A stretch of DNA of 7,007 bases from Planctomycetota bacterium (GTDB lineage Bacteria > Planctomycetota > Phycisphaerae > UBA1845). Position numbers and translations under genes: made by a program. The stretch lies in the NCBI GenBank assembly GCA_022566435.1, contig JADFIX010000193.1, positions 1-7,007 of the forward strand, read 5' to 3'. Below are positions 1-5,720 of this stretch, one piece after another; positions within the stretch are counted from its first letter, which is position 1; the number at the start of each line of letters is the position of its first letter. A model generated the notes under the pieces. It was given only the letters and a program-made list of their open reading frames with translations, was not told where the DNA came from and ran no database searches.

Positions 1-329
1 AACCGGGTAATTATTATACCATGCGTGAAGTAAAAAATCTAGCAACAGTAAATTATATTACGGAATACGTAGTTTGTAAACCCCCTCATTTGCCGCGGTG
101 CAAGGCGATCATGCCGAGTGGCCACGCTGGGATAGCGGAAGCGCCCGTCTACTTAGATTGGGATGGCATACCCCCAGTATGCTCTCCCTTTACTGGACCG
201 CCTGCTCTTACGTGGGCGCATTTTGCTTGAGTCAGCCATGTCGTTCACCTTGACCCCTGAGATCACCAAATGGAGCTGACGGTGCGGGTTCGATATCGTA
301 CGCGGGCCGGGAGGCGCTGTTTGATATTT
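1..329. other. Unassigned segment with an AT-rich left edge
   Basis: I see no gene here that I can support. Bases 1-80 are about 30% GC, clearly below the GC-rich remainder of the window. The rest of the segment has mixed composition and only short open frames without recognisable domains. Together with the lost similarity of the neighbouring dehydratase near base 405, this suggests that sequence of different origin begins somewhere left of about 405. A genomic rearrangement, an old insertion or an assembly join are all possible. A weak 6-bp stem (GCATAC at 166-171, GTATGC at 177-182) is the only secondary structure I noticed. Confidence 0.5.
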
Positions 330-1223
330 TCAACACCCTCGCCTCGGAGATCCGCGGTGGAATGCGCCAAGCCTCTGTTCCCGCCTAATTGCCCCACGGC
401 CGGAATGCTTTCGCTCCATCAATAGCTTCACCGCCGCCGCCACCTCATCTAACGAGGAAACCAGGGAACCCGCCAGCAAGGAACTCACCAACGGCCACAT
501 TTCCGGCAGAAATCCCTTACCGCCGATGCCGTCTACGAAACTCGGCGTGTGGTTCACGTTTTGCGGGCCACCGGCGGCCAACGATGCGGCAAGCGGCGTG
601 GACGTGTCGACCTCACACCCGTAGACCTTGCAAGACGGCTTTAGCGCCTTGATGGCCGATGCGATACCGCTGCTGAGTCCGCCTCCACCGAAGGGCACCA
701 CGACGGCCTCCACGTCCGGCAGATCGTCGAGAATTTCCAACCCGATCGTACCGTTGCCCGCGATGACGTTCGGATCGCTCACCGGGTGGATGAACTTCGC
801 ATCTAGTCCCGCAAAGTGATGTTCTTCCATCACCCGCCACCACTCGTCGAACGACACCTTGACGACCACCCCACCGAGTCGGGAAACGGCCGCCAGCTTG
901 GTCTGCGGCGCGTTGTCCGGAACAATCACGGTGCACGGAATCTCACGCTGCCGCGCGACGAACGCGACACCCTGGGCCATATTGCCGGCGCTGGCCGTAT
1001 ACACGCCTTTGCTTAGAGCCGCGGCATCGGTCATGGCGATGGCGTTGGCAGCGCCCCGCACCTTGAACGAGCCGATGGGCTGGAGGTTTTCGAGCTTCAG
1101 GTAGATCTCCGCGGGTGCATCGTCCACGTTCAGTCGCACGAGCGGTGTCCGGATCGCGGCACCGACAATGCGCTCGCGGGCACTCTGTATGGCTTCGAGC
1201 GGAATCGGTTCAATCGGATTCAA
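330..1223 (-). CDS. PLP-dependent Ser/Thr dehydratase-like enzyme, C-terminally truncated (possible pseudogene)
   Basis: This is a fold-type II PLP enzyme of the threonine dehydratase/serine racemase family, which removes the beta-hydroxyl of an amino acid to give an enamine/imine. The 297-residue reading starts at TTG 1223. The PLP-lysine motif GSFKVRGA is at 51-58 (K54), SAGNMAQG at 78-85 and the phosphate-binding GGGGL at 179-183. Family similarity runs to about residue 273 ('LLMERKH'). The last 24 residues are Arg/Gly-rich and unrelated in any frame. The missing part normally carries the E-x-A-G-A segment and the SGGN motif, whose Ser contacts the PLP pyridine nitrogen; the paralogue at 2358 keeps both. 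The protein is therefore probably inactive or altered. TTG 1223 is chosen because GGAGGG lies 7 nt upstream; TTG 1238 is an alternative in the same frame. It overlaps the upstream reductase gene by 14 nt, so the two are likely co-translated. SAGNHAQ has Met in place of His. Confidence 0.8.
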   Translation of the reverse strand: MNPIEPIPLEAIQSARERIVGAAIRTPLVRLNVDDAPAEIYLKLENLQPIGSFKVRGAANAIAMTDAAALSKGVYTASAGNMAQGVAFVARQREIPCTVIVPDNAPQTKLAAVSRLGGVVVKVSFDEWWRVMEEHHFAGLDAKFIHPVSDPNVIAGNGTIGLEILDDLPDVEAVVVPFGGGGLSSGIASAIKALKPSCKVYGCEVDTSTPLAASLAAGGPQNVNHTPSFVDGIGGKGFLPEMWPLVSSLLAGSLVSSLDEVAAAVKLLMERKHSGRGAIRREQRLGAFHRGSPRRGC

Positions 1224-2217
1224 TGCGTCGCCCTCCAAATTCCACCGTGGTGCCCGCGCCGGTTTCCTTGGCCTTCTTGTACACGTGAAGCGCCGCGGCC
1301 AGGTCTTCTACCGCGAGTCCGACGGACTTGAACAGCGTGATGTCCGTGGGGGATTCTCGCCCGTTCACTTTGCCGGTCAGCACGTCGCCAATCTCACCGA
1401 CAATGTGGTCGTCGCCGACAAGACCTTCCTTTTTCGCCAGTAGGAAATCGCCGGCCTCGTTCAGCGCCGATTCGCGACGATCCACAAACAACCTCGACCG
1501 TCGCACCGCCTCGCCATCCAGCTCGCGGGCGAAGTTGACGCTCGATCCCACGGCGTTGATGTGCGTGCCGGGCGCCAACCAGTCCCCTTTCAGCACCGGC
1601 TCACGCGCCGACGTGGTGGTGCAAATGATGTCCGCATCTTGCACGGCCTCCTTGCATGACCGCACGGCTTGAACGGGTATGGCATGTCGTTTCGCTGCCG
1701 ATTCCGCAAAGCATTCCGCGCGGTCAAATGTCTTGCTGCAAACCGTGACCCGGTCGATCGAACGGCATTGCAACATCGCTTGCAGATGCACGCCGGCTTG
1801 TACGCCGGATCCGATGATCGCCAGATGCCCGCAGTCGTCTCGGGCAAGCAATTTCGTGGCGACGCCTGAAACGGCCGCCGTCCGCACGGCGGTGATCGAA
1901 GTGCCGTCGATCACCGCCAATAATGTCCCTCGGTCGGCGTCGTACAGCATCACCGCCCCCTGATGAGAATCCAACTCCGTTCCTTCGTTTCCGGGAAAGA
2001 ACGTGACCGCCTTCAGGCCGATCACGCCCGCGGTGCTCCAGTGTGACGGCATCAGACCCAACGCCCCGCGTTTGTCGGGCAGCCACATGATATGCCGAAG
2101 GGGAAGTTGGCATTCGCCGCGCGCCAATCCCGCCAGCACTTCTTCCATCACTTGGATGCACTCGTCCATCGGAAGAAGTTCCGGCACTTGCGATTGATTG
2201 ACGATCACCATGCTCAT
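1210..2217 (-). CDS. Ornithine cyclodeaminase/mu-crystallin family protein, probable NAD(P)-dependent imine reductase
   Basis: The 335-residue protein has the family's usual length. Visible hallmarks are K69 in GLKAV and R112 in TAVRTAA (substrate carboxylate contacts in the family), the Rossmann motif AIIGSGVQA at 133-141, INAVGSS at 220-226 and the C-terminal FKSVGLAVEDLAAA at 296-309. Ornithine cyclodeaminase has Asp at the last position of the INAVGGD motif (D228 in the Pseudomonas enzyme). Here that position is S226, so cyclodeaminase activity is unlikely, and reduction of a cyclic or acyclic imino acid to an amino acid, as in EutC-, BhcD- or mu-crystallin-like members, is more likely. 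The gene is first in a two-gene unit with the overlapping dehydratase. The frame is open to 2376, but the family N-terminus begins near ATG 2217 or ATG 2211, and the promoter-like site at 2252-2280 fits those starts. AGGACAGGG lies 11 nt upstream, a weak ribosome site. Family assignment is firm; the substrate is unknown. Confidence 0.9.
   Translation of the reverse strand: MSMVIVNQSQVPELLPMDECIQVMEEVLAGLARGECQLPLRHIMWLPDKRGALGLMPSHWSTAGVIGLKAVTFFPGNEGTELDSHQGAVMLYDADRGTLLAVIDGTSITAVRTAAVSGVATKLLARDDCGHLAIIGSGVQAGVHLQAMLQCRSIDRVTVCSKTFDRAECFAESAAKRHAIPVQAVRSCKEAVQDADIICTTTSAREPVLKGDWLAPGTHINAVGSSVNFARELDGEAVRRSRLFVDRRESALNEAGDFLLAKKEGLVGDDHIVGEIGDVLTGKVNGRESPTDITLFKSVGLAVEDLAAALHVYKKAKETGAGTTVEFGGRRIESD
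1231..1236 (-). promoter_or_regulatory. Shine-Dalgarno site deciding the TTG start of the truncated dehydratase
   Basis: GGAGGG on the minus strand ends 7 nt before TTG 1223. It lies inside the last codons of the upstream reductase gene, whose TGA is at 1212-1210. A strong site within the preceding coding sequence, with a 14-nt gene overlap, points to translational coupling. It also makes TTG 1223 a better start than TTG 1238, which overlaps the site itself. Confidence 0.65.
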
Positions 2218-2251
2218 GACCGAGATTGCCCTGTCCTGTGTTGCCCGCGGC

Positions 2252-2280
2252 ATTGTCGGCTGCGAATCGCGTTTCGTCAA
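2252..2280 (-). promoter_or_regulatory. Candidate sigma70-type promoter for the reductase-dehydratase unit
   Basis: On the minus strand, TTGACG (2280-2275, 5 of 6 to consensus) is followed after exactly 17 nt by GACAAT (2257-2252, 4 of 6). Transcription would start near 2245, giving a leader of roughly 28 nt before ATG 2217. It lies in the 140-bp region between two divergent genes. Planctomycete promoters are poorly characterised, so this is a consensus match only. Confidence 0.45.
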
Positions 2281-2307
2281 AATGGTGTACTCAGGATGGC
2301 AGGACGA

Positions 2308-2313
2308 TATACT
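2308..2313 (+). promoter_or_regulatory. Candidate -10 element for the divergent dehydratase
   Basis: TATACT lies 44 nt upstream of ATG 2358 in the divergent intergenic region. No convincing -35 hexamer is found at 16-18 nt spacing, so the gene may depend on an activator or use another signal. The near-repeats GTACTCAG (2287-2294) and ATACTGTCAG (2309-2318) flank the site and could be part of a binding site, but this is speculative. Confidence 0.3.
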
Positions 2314-2357
2314 GTCAGCAGATAAGACTCTTGTGCGGACCCCGGCGGACGAAGAAC

Positions 2358-3311
2358 ATGATGGACCCTCCGACACTACCTGAAATACGTGCGGCCGCCG
2401 ATCGGCTCCGCGAAGTTGTGGTTCACACGCCGCTCGTTCCGCTTCACAACTTCGATCATCATTCCGACATTCTTCTGAAGCCCGAGATCCACCAGGCGGT
2501 CACGTCGTTCAAGATTCGAGGTGTGTTCAACGCCGTGGCCTCTCTCGAACCCGACGCCCTCGCCAAGGGCCTCAGCACGGTCAGCGCCGGAAATACGGCC
2601 CAGGCCCTCGCCTGGGTCGGTCGCCACTTCGGCGCAGAGTCTCGAAGCATCATGCCCGATACCGCGCCCAAGACCAAGATCGAAGCCGTCAAACGCTACG
2701 GCGGCGAGGCGGTGCTCGTGCCCATGAGCGAGGTGTTCCGCTTTCTCAAGGAACATCTCTGGGAGCGCGAGCCGTATGCCTTCATTCATCCTTGGACGAA
2801 TCGCAACGTTATGATCGGGCACGGCAGTATCGGCCTGGAGATCATGGACGACTTGCCGACCGTGCAGACCGTCTTCGTCCCCGTCGGCGGCGGTGGATTG
2901 ATCGGCGGCATCGCCAGCGCCGTTAAGGCGATTAATTCTTCCGTCCGGGTCGTGGCGGTGGAACCCGAAGGCTGTGCGTCTTTGTACGAAAGCTTCAAAC
3001 AGAACAAACCCGCGAGTGTCGATAGCAAGACCATCTGTGACGGCGTGGCCGTTCCCTACATGACCGATGAAGTCTTCACCGTCCTGCGAGAAATCGTTGA
3101 CCACGTGGTGTTGGTCTCGGAAGAAAATGTGAAGAAAACCGTCAGGCGCTTGGCACTTGGCAACCGGATGATCGTCGAGCCGGCCGGTGCGTTATCGGTG
3201 GCCGCAGCGCTGTCTATCCCGGCGAATGATCGCGGTCGCTGCGTGTGCATCCTCTCCGGCGGCTCGATCGACACGGACAAGCTGCTGGGAATCTTGGCAG
3301 GCGGCGATTAG
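2358..3311 (+). CDS. PLP-dependent Ser/Thr dehydratase-like enzyme, intact
   Basis: This is a complete fold-type II PLP enzyme of 317 residues, the usual length for single-domain threonine/serine dehydratases and serine racemases (no C-terminal ACT domain). Motifs in order are TSFKIRG at 49-55 with the PLP lysine K52, SAGNTAQ at 76-82, GGGGL at 177-181, EPAGAL at 274-279 and SGGS at 300-303, the serine expected to contact the PLP ring nitrogen. The expected reaction is beta-elimination of a hydroxy amino acid to an imine or keto acid. It is a paralogue of the minus-strand dehydratase; both share a 'FIHP....NV' stretch and 'IGLEI.DDLP'. The invariant His of SAGNHAQ is Thr here and Met in the paralogue, which argues against classical IlvA. 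ATG 2358 (or adjacent ATG 2361) is chosen because family similarity begins there; the open frame continues upstream without similarity. Only a weak GAAG precedes the start. It is divergent from the reductase gene and convergent with proS. The substrate is unassigned. Confidence 0.88.
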   Translation: MMDPPTLPEIRAAADRLREVVVHTPLVPLHNFDHHSDILLKPEIHQAVTSFKIRGVFNAVASLEPDALAKGLSTVSAGNTAQALAWVGRHFGAESRSIMPDTAPKTKIEAVKRYGGEAVLVPMSEVFRFLKEHLWEREPYAFIHPWTNRNVMIGHGSIGLEIMDDLPTVQTVFVPVGGGGLIGGIASAVKAINSSVRVVAVEPEGCASLYESFKQNKPASVDSKTICDGVAVPYMTDEVFTVLREIVDHVVLVSEENVKKTVRRLALGNRMIVEPAGALSVAAALSIPANDRGRCVCILSGGSIDTDKLLGILAGGD

Positions 3312-3353
3312 CACGACCGAACAACCACATTTGTACCGCAGGCTTCTAGTGTA

Positions 3354-3450
3354 TCGACACCTCCTCGACGCGCATGTCCAATGCGTAGATCACGACCTGA
3401 AGCGGCGCGATGGACATCGGCCAGCAGATGCCCTTCTCGTCGTGCCCCGC
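3354..3450 (-). repeat. 97-bp duplicated fragment of proS
   Basis: This stretch aligns without gaps to 4157-4253 inside proS, with 92 of 97 bases identical and the same orientation, offset by exactly 803 bp. Read on the minus strand it keeps the proS frame and encodes the counterpart of residues 459-490, from AGHDEKG to RVEEVS. There are two amino-acid changes (F475L, C480Y) and two silent changes. Similarity stops abruptly at both ends, so this is a fragment rather than a decayed full copy. It has no start, stop or flanking domain and is very unlikely to be expressed as a protein. It forms a direct repeat with proS and could mediate recombination. Confidence 0.93.
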
Positions 3451-3572
3451 GGCTGGGGAAAAAACCGAGTGGCTACCCCGCCTGGCGGCCCTTTGATGCG
3501 AAAAACGTAGTTGGTGCGATCGGCGGTCGGCTTGTTCAACAGGCTGCTAGGTGTGCCATGCGCCGTTTATTG

Positions 3573-3593
3573 AGGCCCGTTCACGGGTCTTTC
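3573..3593 (+). terminator. Hairpin A, candidate terminator for the plus-strand dehydratase
   Basis: AGGCCCGTTCACGGGTCT forms an 8-bp stem with one G-U pair on the plus strand and is followed by a short T run (TTT). The G-U wobble is possible only in plus-strand RNA (the other strand would have A-C), which supports this orientation. It lies about 260 bp after the dehydratase stop and is weak by intrinsic-terminator standards because of the short T run. Confidence 0.4.
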
Positions 3594-3608
3594 GGCCGCA
3601 GACGTGTA

Positions 3609-3631
3609 GGCCAGTCCTTTTAGGGCTGGTC
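3609..3631 (+). repeat. Hairpin B
   Basis: GGCCAGTCC (3609-3617) pairs with GGGCTGGTC (3623-3631) around a TTTTA loop, with two G-U pairs in plus-strand RNA. It is the inverted counterpart of hairpin D: the outer CCAG/CTGG pairs are the same, while a C-G pair next to the loop is swapped to G-C. It sits 18 nt downstream of hairpin A; the D-E spacing in the other half is 23 nt. Confidence 0.7.
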
Positions 3632-3673
3632 CGATTGGCGTGCCCTCAACTCTTGTTATGATACTTTCACACG

Positions 3674-3698
3674 CGGACCCCGTTTGAAACGGGGTCCG
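3674..3698. repeat. Perfect 25-nt palindrome (hairpin C) at the array centre
   Basis: The arms CGGACCCCGTTT (3674-3685) and AAACGGGGTCCG (3687-3698) are exact reverse complements around a single G at 3686. This is the longest perfect inverted repeat I found in the window. It could be a strong hairpin, a cruciform-prone site or a protein-binding operator. Its stem resembles a lengthened form of hairpin A. Confidence 0.9.
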
Positions 3699-3727
3699 GC
3701 GGAAGGGAGCCGATGAGCCTGTCATGA

Positions 3728-3748
3728 ACCAGCCGTAAAACGGCTGGT
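3728..3748 (-). repeat. Hairpin D
   Basis: ACCAGCCGT (3728-3736) and ACGGCTGGT (3740-3748) pair perfectly around an AAA loop. It is the inverted counterpart of hairpin B. On the plus strand it is followed by TCTATTAT, which is not a clean terminator tail. Confidence 0.75.
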
Positions 3749-3767
3749 CTATTATCGCCCTCCCGGC

Positions 3768-3790
3768 GAAAAGACCGCTGAAGCGGCCTC
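3768..3790 (-). terminator. Hairpin E, candidate intrinsic terminator of proS
   Basis: In the proS direction, AGGCCGCTTCAGCGGTCT (3789-3772) forms a stem with one G-U wobble and is followed by a T run (TCTTTTC reading into 3768). It lies about 90 nt after the proS stop codon. The wobble forms only in minus-strand RNA, matching the direction of proS transcription. It is the mirror partner of hairpin A. Confidence 0.5.
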
Positions 3791-3875
3791 GATCGGCAGC
3801 GAATCTCCGTTTGCGGGCAGGCAAGCCGTCGGAATATTATTGCGTTCGTCGGATCATCTGCCTAGAATGCGCTCA

Positions 3876-5627
3876 TCACTTCGTCTTGCGTGCGCAATCC
3901 GCTTCCATCGCGGCCTGTACCAGTTTCTGAACCGTATCGACGGCGTCTAACGGGGGTACCTTCGCGGTTTCACCCGTGCGACGGGTTTGAATCTCCACAA
4001 TCCCGTCCGCCAGTCCGCGTTTGCCGACGGTGACGCGGATGGGAATGCCGATCAATTCCGCGTCTTTGAACTTGAAACCGGGACGTGCGTCGCGGTCGTC
4101 AAGAAGCACGTCGATGCCCGTCGCTTCCAATTCATCGTGTAGCTTGCCGGCCAGCGTCGACACCTCCTCGACACGCATGTCCAATGCGCAGATCACCACC
4201 TGGAACGGCGCGATGGACATCGGCCAGCAGATGCCCTTCTCGTCGTGCCCCGCTTCGATGGCGGCGGCCATGATTCGGTTCAGACCGATGCCGTAACAAC
4301 CCATAATCATCGGGTGGCTCTTGCCGTTGACGTCGAGGAACGTGGCGGACATCGCCTCCGAGTATTTCGTGCCGAGTTTGAATACGTGCCCAACCTCGAT
4401 GCATTTCTTGAACGTCAGAGGCGAGCCGTTTTTCGCACAATCGCCCTTAACGGCCATTCGTATGTCGGCCGATTCCGTGACCTCGAAATCCCGTCCGGGG
4501 TTTACACCGGTGATGTGATAATCGGTCTTGTTCGCACCGGTGACCGCATCATGCATAACGGTCACGGCTTGATCGACGATGATCCGCGCGCTTAGCCCGA
4601 CCGGCCCGGCGAATCCCACGTCCGCGCCGGTGATCTTGTTGATCAGTGCGGCGTCGGCGGCCGCCACCATGCCGACTTTCGCCGCCCGCGCGAGTTTGGC
4701 TTCGTTGACTTCGTGATCGCCGCGCACGAGCGCGACCAGTGCCTCGCCGTTCGCTTCGTAGATGATCGTCTTGATCATCTTTCTGGGCTCGCACTTCAAG
4801 AAAGTCGAGACCTCGTCGATGGTGCCGAGGTTCGGTGTGTGCACCTCGGTCAACGGGGCGTCTGCGGCACCGCCCTCATCGGCGAGGGGGGCGACTTCCG
4901 CCCTTTCCAGATTGGCCGCGTACGCTTTATCTTCCGACTGGACTAGATAGTCCTCGCCGGCATCGGTGGGGACCATAAACTCATGCGAGGCGTCACCTCC
5001 GATGGGTCCCGAATCCGCCTCCACCGCGATGTACGGCAGGCCCGACCGGCTGAAGATCGCGCAATACGCCGCGTACATGCGGTCGTACGTATCATCCAGT
5101 CCGCCGTCGCCTTCTTTACAGGTGTGGAACGAATAAGCGTCCTTCATTAAGAACTCGCGCGTGCGGAGCACACCGCTCTTGGGTCTCGCTTCGCCGCGGA
5201 ACTTCGTTTGAATCTGATAAAAGCAGAGCGGAAGTTGCTTGTAGCTGTTCACGTAAGCGCGGACGATTTCGGTGATGACTTCCTCATGCGTCGGCCCCAA
5301 CACCGTGCGGGCACGCCAATCGTCACCTCCGGAACTGCCGAGCCGGACGAGCACGTCGCCCATGGCCGCCGCACGACCGGTCAGCTCCCACCATTCGAGA
5401 GGTTGCATGGCCGGCATGTTGAGTTCGATACCGCGGGCGGCGTTCATTTCCTCGCGGACGATCGCCTCGATCTTGCGCAGCGAGCGGTAGCCCAGCGGGA
5501 GGTAAGTGTACGCACCGGCGACCACCTGGCGGATGATCCCCGCCCGCAGCATGAGCTGGTGCGAGGGCACCGCGGCGTCGGCCGGCACTTCCTTCGAGGT
5601 CGGGATAAAGAATTCAGTCCACTTCAT
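3876..5627 (-). CDS. proS: Prolyl-tRNA synthetase, bacterial type
   Basis: This cytoplasmic class II synthetase charges tRNA-Pro with proline. The 583-residue protein is the bacterial type with a YbaK-like editing insertion. The motif 1 region is near LPLGYRSLRKIE (43-54), and GPTHEEV at 111-117 is the substrate-contacting loop. Motif 2 is FRGEARPKSGVLRTREFLM (143-161). The editing domain lies between roughly 230 and 390, with K286 in 'MIKTI' as the likely counterpart of the conserved INS-domain lysine. Motif 3 is IMGCYGIGLNRI (441-452). The HGTP anticodon-binding domain follows (about 473-575). No motif appears damaged. ATG 5627 starts the canonical 'MKWTEFFIPT' N-terminus. No Shine-Dalgarno site precedes it; the leader instead contains CCTCC. 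A 97-bp copy of codons 459-490 lies downstream at 3354-3450. It is convergent with the plus-strand dehydratase. Confidence 0.98.
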   Translation of the reverse strand: MKWTEFFIPTSKEVPADAAVPSHQLMLRAGIIRQVVAGAYTYLPLGYRSLRKIEAIVREEMNAARGIELNMPAMQPLEWWELTGRAAAMGDVLVRLGSSGGDDWRARTVLGPTHEEVITEIVRAYVNSYKQLPLCFYQIQTKFRGEARPKSGVLRTREFLMKDAYSFHTCKEGDGGLDDTYDRMYAAYCAIFSRSGLPYIAVEADSGPIGGDASHEFMVPTDAGEDYLVQSEDKAYAANLERAEVAPLADEGGAADAPLTEVHTPNLGTIDEVSTFLKCEPRKMIKTIIYEANGEALVALVRGDHEVNEAKLARAAKVGMVAAADAALINKITGADVGFAGPVGLSARIIVDQAVTVMHDAVTGANKTDYHITGVNPGRDFEVTESADIRMAVKGDCAKNGSPLTFKKCIEVGHVFKLGTKYSEAMSATFLDVNGKSHPMIMGCYGIGLNRIMAAAIEAGHDEKGICWPMSIAPFQVVICALDMRVEEVSTLAGKLHDELEATGIDVLLDDRDARPGFKFKDAELIGIPIRVTVGKRGLADGIVEIQTRRTGETAKVPPLDAVDTVQKLVQAAMEADCARKTK

Positions 5628-5637
5628 AGTGGAGGAA

Positions 5638-5666
5638 TGAATACCGGTTTGTCAGGCCGTTGGCAA
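5638..5666 (-). promoter_or_regulatory. Weak candidate promoter for proS
   Basis: TTGCCA (5666-5661, 5 of 6 to the -35 consensus) is followed after 17 nt by TATTCA (5643-5638, 3 of 6 to the -10 consensus). It would give a leader of only a few bases before ATG 5627, consistent with the absence of a ribosome site. The -10 match is poor. Confidence 0.25.
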
Positions 5667-5720
5667 GCGGAGCGGGGCGCGCAGTGGCACACGGCATGAG
5701 GTCGCCCGTTACCCCAGATT

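Larger units (their letters stand above)
3573..3790. repeat. Array of five hairpins arranged as a mirror-image inverted repeat (REP/BIME-like)
   Basis: Five inverted repeats lie in 218 bp between the convergent dehydratase and proS genes: A 3573-3590, B 3609-3631, C 3674-3698, D 3728-3748 and E 3772-3789. A is the reverse-complement counterpart of E, and B of D, while C is a self-palindrome near the middle. The array is therefore a large interrupted inverted repeat centred near 3680-3686. A and E differ at four positions, which make two swapped base pairs. B and D differ by one swapped pair plus wobble changes. Each hairpin has a G-A-A or A-A-A type apex on one strand. This resembles REP/BIME elements, but I recognise no named family. 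Confidence 0.8.

Noticed and set aside
21..230. A 69-codon plus-strand open frame at the left edge
   Set aside because: It has no recognisable domain, crosses the AT-rich to GC-rich transition and has no ribosome site before its ATG, so it is probably chance.
254..388. A short plus-strand open stretch ending at TAA 386-388 with protein-like, high-GC3 codons
   Set aside because: It is about 44 codons, lacks a start and overlaps the tail of the truncated dehydratase. It could be a relic of another gene, but this cannot be supported from sequence alone.
2226..2357. Upstream in-frame extension of the plus-strand dehydratase
   Set aside because: The added 44 residues have no family similarity and would cover the promoter-like sites and the divergent gene's start. 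ATG 2358 fits the family N-terminus.
2218..2376. Upstream in-frame extension of the OCD-family gene
   Set aside because: The extra residues are unlike the family and overlap the divergent dehydratase start. The N-terminus begins naturally at ATG 2217 or 2211.
3478..3488. 11-nt palindrome CCGCCTGGCGG
   Set aside because: It is short and GC-rich; such palindromes are expected by chance in this composition.
3187..3510. Plus-strand open frame across the dehydratase 3' end and the proS fragment
   Set aside because: It is a shadow frame over the real gene and the antisense of the duplicated proS piece, with no independent signature.
3573..3790. CRISPR array
   Set aside because: The repeats are palindromes of differing sequence in mirror orientation, without constant direct repeats or unique spacers of uniform length, and no cas gene is nearby.
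5628..5720. T-box riboswitch or other tRNA-sensing leader upstream of proS
   Set aside because: The region is too short, has no T-box core motif and no stem with a proline specifier arrangement.
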